DNA of 64,000 nucleotides from Silurus meridionalis (GCF_014805685.1 NC_060886.1:25302608-25366607), one strand, 5' to 3'. Shown: positions 46,165 through 57,940, counted from the first letter of the stretch. Made by a program: numbers and translations. The notes: generated by a model from the letters alone, not told the origin.

Positions 46165-46330
46165 CCTTGGTTTGGAAAGGTTGTGAGTTCAAATCCCAGG
46201 CACACTACGCTGCAGCTCCTGGGCCCCTGAGCAAGGCCCTTAACCCCATAGCTTCTCAGTATGAATGCGGTAAGTGTAATCTGGAAAAGGCGTCCCTCCA
46301 AACGCAATAATTGTTAATGCAAATGTATGA
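46165..46330 (+). mobile_element. tRNA-derived SINE, second type
   Basis: B-box GAGTTCAAATCCC, then CTGGGCCCCTGAGCAAGGCC and CTTAACCCCATAGC, and near the end a degraded GTAATCTGGAAAAGGCGT, resembling the TCTGGATAAGGGCGTCT tail of L2-dependent SINEs. Confidence 0.65.
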
Positions 46331-47296
46331 AGAATTCAGAAAGTGACATAAGTGTACTTTTGGAAAAAACAGGCCATCTGAGACAAATGTCTGTCCTCAG
46401 ATGTGCAAGCAAAGCGCTTCTAAGGCAGAACTGAAACCATATGGTTCAATCATTTAGATTTTTTATTTTCTTTTCCCTTTTGGAAAATCTCTCATTAATC
46501 CTGCCATCCTGTTTTCAGCACTAATTCCTCCCCCGTCTTTTCTTCTTACTCACTAGGAGCTTGATCCATTCATTCTCACACACTTTTTACCCCTTTATCC
46601 TGCTTCAATGCTTTCAACACGCCCGACAATGCTGTGGCGGCAACTCAGCAAGATATACTCATCTGCTCGGATAAAAGCGTTTAAATGCCAGCGTGTTCAT
46701 TTGAACGTTTAACTTGGCATCATGTTTCCGCTTTTGTTCGAGAAGGTACAGTTAGTGAAGGGTAAAATGGCATTTGAACCATGTTTCTTTTTCGCCCAAC
46801 ACCAAATTAGTTTGTTGGCATGAGTCTTCCCGAAGGTCATCTGCAGCCGGTGCTTTACCCATAGAGAGTGCGATTGTTATTCTCCACATGGAGGCTGATT
46901 CTTACGTAATGCAATAACACAATAGCCAAAAGCTTGCACTGAAGGCAGTTTTCGAGTTTTTATAACCTACCTATGAAACAAAGGGAGACGTCATTATTAG
47001 CTTTTTAAATACAAATACAAACACAGGAGACGCAGGGCAACTGCTGTGCAGTCCACCTGTTCGCCTCGCTCTTCTAATCACTCTATCGTCTTTTCCTTTC
47101 CAGATGGTTGACACAGGCTGGGTTCCAACAGGTAGCTCGCATTTGTTTTTTGTTTACCGAGAAATATTTTTATATAAATTATTTTTTTCTAGGTCATTTT
47201 TTTAAACGGGGATGAGTGATGTATTTCTCTACAATATATGTCACAATGTAGGATTTCTATTTGACACTAGAGGCTGTGGAGATTTGCCCATTTAGG
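46331..47296. other. Non-coding stretch with a possible microexon
   Basis: 47104-47131 (28 nt) is bounded by CTTTTCCTTTCCAG and CAG/GTAGCT on the plus strand and is open in one frame (MVDTGWVPT). No homolog recognised, so it is only a candidate. Confidence 0.25.
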
Positions 47297-47470
47297 TCTG
47301 TGCTCCAGTTCATCCCAAAGGTTATGATTGGGGTTTGCTTCGCACAGTTGCGTTCCTTCTTTCCAGTGAAGGGAAATTGTTATATGGTGTTGCGCTTTTG
47401 ACATTGTATGATCAGTTTGGGGAAGAACCACGTATGAACATGGTGGTCAGGCACTTTTAGTTATATAGTG
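47297..47470 (-). mobile_element. Tc1 family A fragment
   Basis: Reverse orientation: CTCCAGTTCATCCCAAAGG, GATCAGTTTGGGGAAGAACC, and terminal TTAGTTATATAGTG followed by TA. Confidence 0.7.
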
Positions 47471-47472
47471 TA

Positions 47473-47565
47473 TTATTTGGCTTTTATTGTCATTTCAACT
47501 ATACAGTTTTTAAAGTACACAGTGAAATTAAACAGCATTCCTCCAGGACCAAGGTGCATTAATAT
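47473..47565 (-). mobile_element. LINE 3' tail fragment
   Basis: GGCTTTTATTGTCATTTCAA, AGTACACAGTGAAATTAAAC and CATTCCTCCAGGACCAAGG are the reverse complement of the 3' end seen at 26020-26095. Its tail end abuts the Tc1 terminus. Confidence 0.65.
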
Positions 47566-48814
47566 ATGTTAGTGTTTTTGCTGAATCTTTCCAAATATTG
47601 GTATCACATTGAAATATGTATTCTTATTTATATTATTCTTATAATCTATTAATAGAGTTTGTACCGTTGGTTTCGGCTGTGAAAAACGACACCGAAGCGG
47701 AGGCTCTAATGGTTAAGTACGAAGGGCAACACTTCAGTACAGACTCCCACTATAGATTGTAATCGATTTTTGTGAAGACCTTCTGAATGCCTTTATAGAT
47801 GTGTAGTGATAATGCATGCACCCTCTCGAACAGCACCTGATCACAAGGACCATCAGCGTTACCTTTAAATCATGTGTAATGAACTTAAAGCTCTTGACCT
47901 ATTGATAAATAATTGTGCCATGCTAATGCCAGTGCTGCTCCTCGCAGGACGAATCGATCAGTCCGAGCCAGACACTTTGTCTCCTGGTTTAACGAGGGGA
48001 GAGAGAGAGAGAGCGAGAGATGGAGGGGGACGCGAGTGCTGAGCAGGCGTTCCGATTCACCGGGAGACGGACAGCTGCATTGTGCCTCTCCAACATGTCC
48101 AATATTGTGCTGATTGTCATGCAAATTCCCTGTCCGCCGTTTCATTCGATGGAGCGTGCAGCAGCACCGAAATCATCCGAGCTGTCAAAGTGACGCACGG
48201 CAAGAGAGGAATTTCGTTCACGGCCAAGTTGAACGAAGCAGATCGGCGATTAAAGAGAACGAGGAGAGAAGAACGCGTAGGCTCCCGAAAGACCATGATT
48301 TAACATGCGTCAATTTTCTTTTCTGGAATCGGTGATAATGTACAAACGAAAATCATTGGAAAACGAATGTCGCACTAAAGGTTACTTCTCTCTTGAGAAA
48401 AGCAACATAGTCCAATATGTCTAAGGTACGGGGTGAGGGGCCAAATTCCCCCCAGGCCTAAGATCTCTTTGTTGTGCCATCAAACATCGTGGTGTTTAGG
48501 AATAACAGTATTTTAAGAGATGCTGTAAACGGTCAAATGTTTCCACAACGCTGATGGCGCTCATTTGCATTAGATGCATTTTTTATGCTTTAGAATAGCA
48601 TTACAGATTTTTTTTTCTTTTACTTCGCCGGATCTAACTTGTTTCAGCAATACAATGCAGCTGCCTATTATGTGACCGCTATGTTCCAAAATGTAGTAGA
48701 AAACCAGGCCTGCAAAATAGAGGAACAATATAAAATTCGATTATTAAAAAAAATCATTTTGGAATAGGATGCGTCTACATACTTTTGGCCAATTAGTGTT
48801 ATTGTTGCTAAGGC
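47566..48814. other. Non-coding stretch with a GC-richer segment
   Basis: 47930-48310 is GC-richer, with a short GA run and a perfect octamer ATGCAAAT at 48119-48126. Possible regulatory element or alternative first exon; no coding domain recognised. Confidence 0.3.
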
Positions 48815-49038
48815 TCCCTGGTGGTCTAGTGGTTAGGATGCGGCGCTCTCACCGCTGCGGCCCGGGTTCGATCCCCGGTCAGGGAACCGACCCAGCCACT
48901 CTTAGTACCGGTCCCAAGCCCGGATAAATGGGTAGGGTTGCGTTAGGAAGGGCACCCAGCTTAAAAACATGTCCCAAATCAAACATGAGGATGGTCCGCT
49001 GTGGCGACCCCAATGGGAGAAGCCGAAAGAAAGTAGTG
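48815..49038 (+). mobile_element. tRNA-Glu SINE with RTE tail, short subtype
   Basis: 224 bases flanked by perfect duplications TATTGTTGCTAAGGC (48800-48814 and 49039-49053). The 72-base head (48815-48886) has TCCCTG pairing with CAGGGA, a CTC anticodon position, A-box TGGTCTAGTGG and B-box GGTTCGATCCC. The body (48887 to about 48990) matches the RTE LINE 5' end, and the last 45 bases match its 3' end. Confidence 0.96.
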
Positions 49039-49053
49039 TATTGTTGCTAAGGC

Positions 49054-49949
49054 CATACAGGTGTAATCAGTGGTAAGTTATTGGTGTTTTTTTTTTTTTT
49101 TTTTTTCTGTCGGAAAATAATTTAGCAGTCATCCACTTCCTAGCCAGTTCATTTATTGGCTAATATTCACAAGGCAGTAGGTCTGCTACCTTAAACATTA
49201 TCTTTAGCGAGAATTAACAAGAGGAGATTTGAAAATATATTCAAGCGTAATTGGTTCTCCGTCCCTTTTTCTCAGGGTCACAATATAATCATTTTTGACA
49301 TTTCTTTCTTTCTGAAATGGAAGAAGGAGACTGGAGTGAATTATAAAACCTTTACTGCACTGCCTCCATCAGATAATTATAATCAGTGATAGACGCCTTT
49401 TAAAATGATTTTATTTCTACTCACTTTTGCCCGCAGTGTAAAGTCTGGAGCACTACATTACCAAAATGAAAACTTTTATAGGGAACTGTATTAGCGATTC
49501 AAGTAAAAAGGTCTTGTACTCAACATTACGCCGGTTTGATGATCACTTTGCTTTGCTTCTCTTCTTGGTGACGACTCAGAACACAGTGGGATGTTGGAAT
49601 GCAGTGCATAATGGGGATTAAAGGAGCCCCATGGATATTCTTTACTATGCAGTAAGAAAATGGGGGTTTTGTTCAGTCTGAGCATCATATAGTAAAACTA
49701 GACTTGAGTTTTTCTTTGCATAACTGAATCAGTTCATCATTCATTGTAGATATTTAGTATGTCTGGATTTGCGGCGTTTTTCAGAGGTTTCACAGCGCAA
49801 GTCAAATCTTATAATCTTATAACCTGAAGACATAACCAAATGCAAAACCTGGCATGTGTGCTGAAATATTTGTTACATTATTTCCCCGTTTGACAAAGTT
49901 GCCGCTGAATGCGAGGGAATTCGACAGGTTCATTAATATTAATGTTATT
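49054..49949. other. Non-coding stretch
   Basis: A 20-base poly-T lies at 49087-49106. Nothing else recognised. Confidence 0.45.
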
Positions 49950-50200
49950 TAGAATCAGAATCAGCTTTATTGGGAGGGTACACCTGAGAAGGAATCCGTT
50001 TCCAGTTTAGAGCGAAACCATCAGTGCGCGTTCATCACGTCGGCGTGAACGAGACCCTGACTAGTGTAAGCATGATCTTACATAACGCAAGTATACGACA
50101 TAACCATGAGTAGAAACGGTACACATCGGTTCACGTGACATTATGACATTATAAGAGAAATATTGCACATGGGTGAGATACTGCACAAAAGTATAGATTT
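49950..50200 (-). mobile_element. Probable LINE 3' end
   Basis: AGAATCAGAATCAGCTTTAT followed by TGGGAGGGTACAC, and further in AAATATTGCACATGGGTGAG. This is a common fish LINE 3' end in reverse orientation with a GATTCT-type tail. Clade not assigned. Confidence 0.55.
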
Positions 50201-50708
50201 TGATCAGTATGTATCGCCTGATGGAGATAAGAATGCGAGTCCTTTACGATTCTCTCAGCCCGTTTCCTAAATCGGGACGCGTCACAATAAATGACAGGGG
50301 TTTTTTTTTCCTTTGTTTTTGGACAGGTTTGACATTTATTCTTCTGATACTGACAGTGAAATTGTTTCTACATTCAAGTTCTCGAGTAACAGTTTTGCCT
50401 CATGGTTTAGAGACCCTTTTATCCTTTTCTATCCACGGATTCAGGCTTGCGTAATTACCGAATAAATAAAAAGTCTGTCTTCATAATGTATATGTTCCAC
50501 TTCTGCAGCTCACTGCGTATTCCATTCGGCTGCGGGCCGGACGGAGGAAGAAAATGGACGAAAAATCTTATAGACGAACATCTTGATTAAGGCTATTTAG
50601 CAATTCAAATGGATAGATGCAGTAGGATTGTTAAACTTGGGACTCTATGATGTGTTGTAAGGTTAAAATACATGCACATGCTCGAGCTATTAGGACTATT
50701 TATTTGCT

Positions 50709-51175
50709 CATCGACCAGGCATAACTTTATGACCACCTGCCTAATACTTGTCGCTTCCCATTTTGCTGCCAAAGCAGTTCTGACCAGTCGAGCATTAACA
50801 GTATTAACTTCTTTAGCAATTTCAGCTACGGTAGCTCGTCTGATGGACCCCCACGTGCATCAATGACCCTTTTGCCTGTTCACCAATGTTCCTCTCTTGG
50901 ACCACCTTTGATAGATACTAACCAGTGCAGTTGCAGTTTTGGAGATGCTCTGACACAGGCGTATAGCCATCAACGTTTGGCCCTCGTCAAACTCACTCAG
51001 ATTCTTATGCTTGCCCATTTTTCCTGCTTCTAACACATCAACCTTGAGGAAGAAAAATGTTCACTTGCTGCCTAATATTCACCCCTCCTAACAGGTGCCG
51101 TGATAAAGAGACAATCAGCGTTATTTGCTTCACCGCACATAATGTTATAATGACATCATGCTATGCCTGGTCCGT
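50709..51175. mobile_element. Tc1-like element, internally deleted
   Basis: Inverted ends CGACCAGGCATAACTTTATG (left) and CATGCTATGCCTGGTCCG (right). The internal minus-strand coding remnant includes CTTGCCCATTTTTCCTGCTT and TTTTGGAGATGCTCTGACAC, the start region of a Tc1 transposase. About 470 bases remain of an element normally near 1.5 kb. Confidence 0.85.
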
Positions 51176-51315
51176 TTATTCCGTATGGACACAAGATTTC
51201 TATCAGATGCACGAGTTATTTTTTCTCTTAACATTGAAAAAATCACTCCGCTTGGAAGCAAATACATCGAGGCAGTTCCGTGTTAGAGGACATCTCTTGG
51301 CTTTACTATGATGAT

Positions 51316-52534
51316 ACGCTGTATGGCCAATCATATGTACTGTATTTTTTGGACTATAAGCCGCTACTTATAGCGGCTTAAACAACGAAGTGGCTAATTT
51401 ATGGATTTTTCCTGGGTTTTTCCCAGTTTCACAAACTTCAAGCCAAAAAACTGAGCGACATAACATTAGACCAATGAAATTTCTGATCGGAAACGAAAAA
51501 ACGCACTTCACCTATGTGTGCTGAGCTGTATGGCTTCGGGAGAAAAATCTTCCACTGGTGGCGCACGACGATGACAAAAGATAAACTCCCCAGAGAAATA
51601 CAGTGGTATCTTGACCTACGAGTTTAATTCGTTCCGTGGACGAGCTTGTATCTCAACAAATCTTTTATAAAAACATAATAGAAAGAGTATGTAAAGATAT
51701 AATAAGGTTTTATTCAGTGTATTTTCCTTGGAGATGAGATGACTTGAGCTAACGAAAACGCCGGGGTGTGTGTGTGTGTGTGGAGGGGGTGTAGAGGCGA
51801 TAAGAGGAGGCGGAGGGAAAACTCGTTTTTTACTATCACTCCTGTACACTACGTATCCCCAAACTTTACAATTTTAACTTTTTCTTCTTTGCTTATCTTA
51901 ATTTTCGTAAAAATCTTCGCTTTCTGGCTTCGCTATCTAGCAGCAGCGTCTCGAGCTCGTACCTCAAGAAACTTAGAAATGAGCATCAGAAAATAATAAG
52001 GACATATTCCTCAGTCTTACACACACGCAGTAATACCGGAAAATGCAGTGAAATCCAATCCCCCAAATACCGCTATGCTCCTAAAGGAAGCGCAACATAC
52101 TGCATTTAGTGTCTTTTGTTAAAGCCTGTGTAAAGTTCATTAGTTTCAGTGTAGACACTGTGCAGCTTATAGACAGGTGCGGCTTATTTATGTTAAAAAG
52201 AATTTTTTTTGTCAAATTCAGTGTGTGCGGCTTAAATATGGGTGCGCTTTATAGTCCGGAAATTATGGTAGATCATTACATGCAGGTCTCTTTCAAATTG
52301 TTTCAACAAAATGTTGAAAGGTTGGCGAGTTTCCTGCCCAGAGCCCTGACCTCAACCCCACAGATCACTTTTGGAATGAACTGGACCCCAGGCCTCCTTA
52401 GTCAGGATCCCCCTGACCTCAGTCATGCTCATGTGGCTGAATGAACACAGCTAAACTACATAATCTAGTAAGCAGGCCTTCCAAAAGACATTCAAAAAGC
52501 ACATGAAGTTAGGTCTTATGACCATATAGTGCTC
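51316..52534. mobile_element. Tc1 family A copy interrupted by a miniature element
   Basis: Left end CGCTGTATGGCCAATCATAT (51316-51338). The right part (52271-52534) has CCAGAGCCCTGACCTCAACC, CACTTTTGGAATGAACTGGA and terminal GACCATATAGTGCTCTA. Confidence 0.65.
51339..52270. mobile_element. Miniature element with GGACTATAA termini
   Basis: Inverted ends TACTGTATTTTTTGGACTAT and, reverse complemented, TACCATAATTTCCGGACTAT, continuing into AAGCCGC/AAAGCGC. Internal CGGCTTA motifs recur at both ends. A common fish repeat whose superfamily I cannot assign. About 930 bases without a transposase. Confidence 0.8.
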
Positions 52535-53147
52535 TAATTCTAATTTAAGGGCCTGTGTAGCTCATTAAACATTTCTATTTATTTGAGTCCATCAACTGCA
52601 GCTCTGTTTTAGTTTAGGACTTCTAGCACTTCTTACACTGCAGCAGCTCAGTGGTCTGTGACCTGATGAGAGTTGATGGGAGAAAGTGTGGAGTCAGGGA
52701 GCGTTTAGTGCCCCGAAAGATTGACCCTGTCTCGGAACCCACACTTTCTGTCATTACTGAGAAGAGATGGCGTAAGTGAAGAGAAATATTTCTTCTTCGC
52801 AACACAGTGTCTGCGTAAAGACCCTTCTGGCATTTCCATGGTCACGTTTAAATATTTTCGATGAGGATGTTACACTCGGACCAAACCTGCTTTTACAGAC
52901 CTGCTGTCATATTTTACACATTTTGTGTAGGAGTTTAGTATTTATTTCAAACTGCTTTCTTTCTTTCTCTTTGTTTTTTTAAGCACAAAACATCAAATCC
53001 ACAAATTAACTTTTTTTTTTTATGAAAAGCGAACAAACCTTTTACAGTTTATAGGGAAAAACACAGTAAGAATAAAAGAGGGGTAAGAGAGAAAAAAGGA
53101 ATGGTCCTATGCTCAGCTTTAGCGTCTAGAGAGTTAGAGCGCCAGTG

Positions 53148-53222
53148 TGGTGCTGTGGTTTAGTGGGTTAGATACCGGAGATCGTGGGTTCAAATCTCAG
53201 CCGTGCTTTCACTTCAAAGGAG
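53148..53222 (+). mobile_element. tRNA-derived SINE head
   Basis: A-box-like TGGTTTAGTGGGTTAG and B-box GGTTCAAATCTC about 35 bases apart. No SINE body follows. Confidence 0.5.
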
Positions 53223-53479
53223 AAAATCCTGACAATTCCACATTTCGAGGGACTGAATAGATGGAAGGAATGAAAGCATTTGTTAAAGTATGCAGAAATA
53301 AGCAGAGCAGTTAAGTAGATCATCTCTTTAGGAAATTCTATATCGAATCAATATAATAATAAAGTGTATTGCATTCATTTGATTTATTAACATTTTTTAT
53401 TTTTGTATAAAATATTAATAATAATAAACTGCGTTAATGAAAAACGACACGCAATTTTGTTTTGATATATGTACATGTA

Positions 53480-54406
53480 CAGTGGTATGGAAAAGTGTTA
53501 GCCCCCTTCTCGATTTCTTATGTTTTTGCATGCTTGTCACATTTTAAGGTTTCAGATCATCAAACTAATTCAAATATTAGTAAAAGATAACACAAGTGAA
53601 CACAACATGCAGTTTTTAAATGAAGGTTTTTATTATTGAGGGGGAAAAAAATCCAAAAAATTGTTTGCCCCTAAACCTAAAAACTGGTTAGACCGCACTT
53701 ATTCAGGATTCAGGTGAGAACTTTGACTAGGCCACTCCAAAGTCTTCATTTTGTTTTTCTTTAGTTATTCAGAGGTGAACTTGCTGGTGTGTTTTGGATC
53801 GTTGTCCTGTAAACAGCAGAATTCATGGTTTTATTTATCACAGCAAGTCTTCCAGGTCCTGAAGCAGCAAAACAGCCCCAGACCATCACACTACCACCAT
53901 CATATTTTAGGTATGATGTTCTTTTTCTGAAATGCAGTGTTACTTTTACGCCAGACGTAATGGGACACACGCCTTCCAAAAAGTTAAACTTTTGTCTCAC
54001 CAGTCCACAGAGTATTTCTTACTCATTTCCTGTTTTTGAATTTCTGTGGATCTCAGCATGATGTCTAGCTTTTGAGGATCTTTTGGTCTACTTTACTTTG
54101 TCAGGCAGGACGTATTTAAGAGATTTCTTAATTGTAAACAGGTGTGGCAGTAATCAGGCCTGGGCGTGGCTGGAGAAATTTAACTCAGGTGTGATAAACC
54201 ACAGTTTTAACAGGGGGGCAAACACTTTAACACAGGGCCATGTAGTTTTGGATTTTGTTTTCCCTCAATAATAAAAACCTTCATTTAAAAACTGCATGTT
54301 GTGTTCACTTGTGTTAATCAAATTAGTTTGATGATCTGAAACATTAAAGTGTGACAAAAAAAAAAAAAAGAAATCAGGAAGGTGCAAACACTTTTTCACA
54401 CCACTA
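53480..54406 (-). mobile_element. Tc1-like element with long inverted terminal repeats
   Basis: Flanked by TA (53478-53479, 54407-54408). Outer ends CAGTGGTATGGAAAAGTGTT and GTGCAAACACTTTTTCACAC are inverted copies. An inner inverted block, CACAAGTGAACACAACATGC to about 53640, repeats at 54265-54315, so the terminal repeats are about 150 bases. The minus strand retains GGSVMVWGCFAASGPG and YRTTIQN of a Tc1 transposase. Internally deleted. Confidence 0.9.
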
Positions 54407-54429
54407 TATATTTATCTATCTTTATATCT

Positions 54430-54430
54430 G

Positions 54431-54509
<79 letters not shown>
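54430..54509. repeat. (TCTA)n microsatellite
   Basis: About 20 tetranucleotide units directly after the Tc1 copy. Confidence 0.98.
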
Positions 54510-54867
54510 ATAATAGTGTTGTATGTAATATTTGACACATCCATTGAATATTTAATGATAATGTGAAATTGATTTTTTCACTACTGTGCTTTCTTGTAAT
54601 GGTCAGACATGTTCAAACAGTAGCATTCATCAGTAAAAAAAATGTCAGCCCTGTGAAAACATTTCAAGGTTTCTGAAGCCAATGTTGTTGCTTTTTTTTT
54701 TTTTTTTTTTATCTCCCTGATCTTGCCTGTTTTTTATTTTTAATTTTTTCCCGCAGCTCTACACATTATTCCTCTCAGGGGTTGGCAGGTCTGCTGGTGT
54801 GCTTTTATTTCTTGCACCTTCTACATAGATCACTCGAAACCATTTGGCTCGCTCGGTGAATGAAGCG

Positions 54868-54893
54868 GTGTGTGTGTGTGTGTGTGTGTGTGT
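54868..54893. repeat. (GT)n microsatellite
   Basis: 13 GT units, directly left of the first copy of the duplicated block. Confidence 0.96.
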
Positions 54894-54895
54894 TA

Positions 54896-55100
54896 GTACT
54901 TCCTTCAGTGAGTGTGGTGTAGCCAAGCCTTTCTTACAGACAGGTCTGAACAGTGGTCAAAGTTTGCAGAGTCAGGGTTTGCGTTTCCTGTGAGTCTGCT
55001 CATCATGGTACTGGTTCCAGGTGGTTTCCTCTCGTCCAGACCTTCTCGGATCTACCATGAAGGAAAGAGAAGCTTAAGTCGCTTTCAGCTCGGCTCTCAC
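54896..55100 (+). repeat. Duplicated block, copy 1
   Basis: About 205 bases repeated in direct orientation at 55691-55891. Shared stretches include GTACTTCCTTC, GTGTAGCC, GACAGGTCT, TGTGAGTCTGCTCATCATGG and CCTCTCGTCCAGA. Function unknown. Confidence 0.85.
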
Positions 55101-55577
55101 TAGGAATACATGGCGACGATGTAGGTCTGAAACGTAACGTTACCAGCACAGAAGGATCTGCTGGAGCTCCAAAAGCAGCACAGAATGATGATAGGAAAGG
55201 CACATGGCGGACGGTTTCTGTTCATGCTATCAGTGATGACATTTAACAGCCTTTCATCAATTTTTGTCGTTCGCTTCATTAACAAGATTAACGCTGCCCT
55301 TAAATGGAACAGCCCATCATTAGGCACTTCATTAGTTGGATCAATTGTATTGGAACAGAGAGAAGGCCGAATAGGGGTCGTGTTATTGGAAACTTTCGGG
55401 GTTCATAGATGCGAACACGACTCAGCGTAGATTGCACGGCTGCTGCTGTTGGCACAGAGGTGCCTTGCGTAACAAGGATTAAAGAAGCCAGCCGAATCCT
55501 GCTTTATTGCCTGGCGATGTTTTATGGTGTCTGAGTGACCTGATTCATGGCTCATTGAAGGAGTGCTTTATTGATTT

Positions 55578-55581
<4 letters not shown>
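55101..55581. other. Spacer between duplicated blocks
   Basis: No element or exon recognised. Confidence 0.4.

Positions 55582-55636
<55 letters not shown>
55582..55636. repeat. (GT)n microsatellite
   Basis: 27 GT units, about 55 bases left of copy 2 of the duplicated block. Confidence 0.98.
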
Positions 55637-55637
<1 letters not shown>

Positions 55638-55690
55638 TATGATGATAAGAGGAAATGAGTGTGTTGTATGGCTTCAGGTGGTACATATTT

Positions 55691-55891
55691 GTACTTCCTT
55701 CGGTGAGGGTGGTGTAGCCCAGCCCTTCCTATGGACAGGTCTTAACAGCGGTGCGAGTTTGCTGAGTGTTCACTGTGAGTCTGCTCATCATGGTACAGGC
55801 TCACGGGGTTTTCCTCTCGTCCAGATCTCCTCTGATTTACCAAAGAGAAAGAAGAAGGATCCCTCGCTCGCTACATTCGCGTCTCCTCACT
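55691..55891 (+). repeat. Duplicated block, copy 2
   Basis: Direct copy of 54896-55100, offset 795 bases, diverged by scattered substitutions and small indels. Confidence 0.85.
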
Positions 55892-57940
55892 TCCCTTGTT
55901 TTAGCAGGTAGGATCTCGCGGCTCTTCTGCACGAACATTGTTCGAGGATCTGGGCTCAAGTTTCCTCGTTCATGACTCATTTTGTGGAGTAATAAATGGT
56001 CTGCGAGGTGGTCTCAAAGGCTTGTGGGAATGTTTGAGTCTGGAAGACGTTCCAGGTCCTCTGGGTGTGTGTCAAACAAAGGGAAACACATTTCAGCTGT
56101 CGAGTCGTCTCGTTTTTTTTTCTTCTCTCGTGCAGAGGACAGTCACAGATTTTCATGTCCTCCGCTGTTTGCTGTTTAATTACATGTTACTCAGACACAC
56201 AGCCCTTTTTACCTTTTCGAGCCTCATCTTCTGTCCTTTGTAGTTGTTCATATAAGAGGTGTGGCGTGGTGGTTAAGAGGATTTAGGGATATCTTTTGTG
56301 CTTATTATTTTAAAGGCTGGAATTGAAACTTTCCCACACACTCATTAGACTAGACGATAGCTCCTGCCTTTAGGAGACCAGAAGCTGTGATGAATTATAG
56401 CGATTTGAACGGTTCCTGGTTTTGTAGGTGAAAAGACGTTTTAAAAGAAAAACCAGAGTTGTTCCCTGTTGCTTATTGAGGTTTAAAGCAGGAATCCTTG
56501 TCTTTGATGTATAGCAATGGCAGCAGCTTGTTTGCTACAATTCATTTTGGTATTTAAAAGTAATTAAGGTAAAACGATTACATCTCTACTGCCATTTTGC
56601 TGTGTATTATCTTTATCTGCAATCTAAAGTCTGCTTTTCCTCTTAAACACAGATCCAGTCTTGTATAGATGCATCACCATGATCACAGCATGTCAAATGA
56701 CTTCAGGTGCTGCCGGTTGCCAAATTGTGATTTTAGAGTGGTTAAGAAAATGGAGACTGCACCTTCTAGTTCTGGAAAAATGAACCATCACTGCAAATCT
56801 CTGACACGGTTGGGGCCAGTGATCCTTGAAAAACATTCTCACTCGAAATCATAACAGCATAACCAGCATAGACAATGCAAGCAGCCAATGGTCACCACAG
56901 AGACATATTTTTGTTTGGTATGTTTGGAAGAAATCGAATCCCATTGTGTTGCCAGCACTTGTGTTTGCGTATGTGTCAGTATTGAAAGTTGGTTCATGAT
57001 GATAGTGTTTCTTGCGTGCTTTATTTGGTTTGCTTGGATACTCTGAAGCAGTGCTGATTAGCGATCTTTTTTTTTCTTTTCCTCCTTTTGTCAAGAGTGA
57101 AATATTGTATTGATTGTGTTTAGTGAAGGCTGAAAAGGCAACCTTGGCGCACAGATATCACTTTTATGCCGCCAAGTCGATACTCAGTTTGTGAGATGCA
57201 ATTAAGTCTAGTGTGTCTTTGGGGAGATTTCAGCGAGGCTCTATAAGCCGCATAATGAGAACGGGTTATTCAGACCCGTCCGATCCCTCTGTCATTCGAT
57301 CAGCAAAACATGTACCACCCACCCAGCCATCATCCTGCTTCTAGGTTACCCTCTGGTAGTTCAAAAGAAGAAACCACAAGACAGGTCTGTTTCACTTTGA
57401 TTTCAAAGTTTTGTCCCATGTGGATTGCATGTTTATTAGGGCACAAGTTGTTTGGCATGCCAGCTACAGCTGAATGCGCAGTTAAGCAGGTGATAGGCAA
57501 GCAAGTAGCTCAGAGGTCCTGAGGGCCAGGGCGGTGAACAAGGAGACCGGTAGCCTGATCCGATGCGCGTCATCGTTTACAATCAGGACGCTGTGGCTGG
57601 CTTTGATCTTGATAAGTGGTCCCCAAGCAGGCTGTAACCACCCAGCGCATCAATAATGCACCAAGCTGTCTTTTTCATTTAAACAATCAAGAGCCTGCAA
57701 TTCATTCGTGAATTAATTTTTACGCAATAAGCTCGGGTTCGCTGCCAGAGAGGACGAAAGAATCTTGCTGGGGTCATGAGGTGAATGTCATGTTCAGGTC
57801 CAGGGTCTAGATCAAAACTAGTGTTGTATAAGTGCTATATAGAGTTTTTATGGGGCCATTTTAGCTGCATTTAGAGCTCTATTTCTTACTACTAGTTAAT
57901 TTTGTTCAACCCCCAGTTCTGTCACTTTGTTTATTCAGTC
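55892..57940. other. Non-coding stretch
   Basis: No exon or element recognised with confidence. Confidence 0.4.

Noticed and set aside
48815..48886. A tRNA-Glu(CTC) gene.
   Set aside because: The cloverleaf is intact-looking, but it is the head of a SINE with LINE-derived body and target duplications; similar heads occur at 16851 and 27299.
57457..57522. ATG opening MPATAECAVKQ then GTGATA, considered as a plakophilin-4 start exon.
   Set aside because: Only the first three residues and one Glu resemble the PKP4 start as I recall it; the donor is weak.
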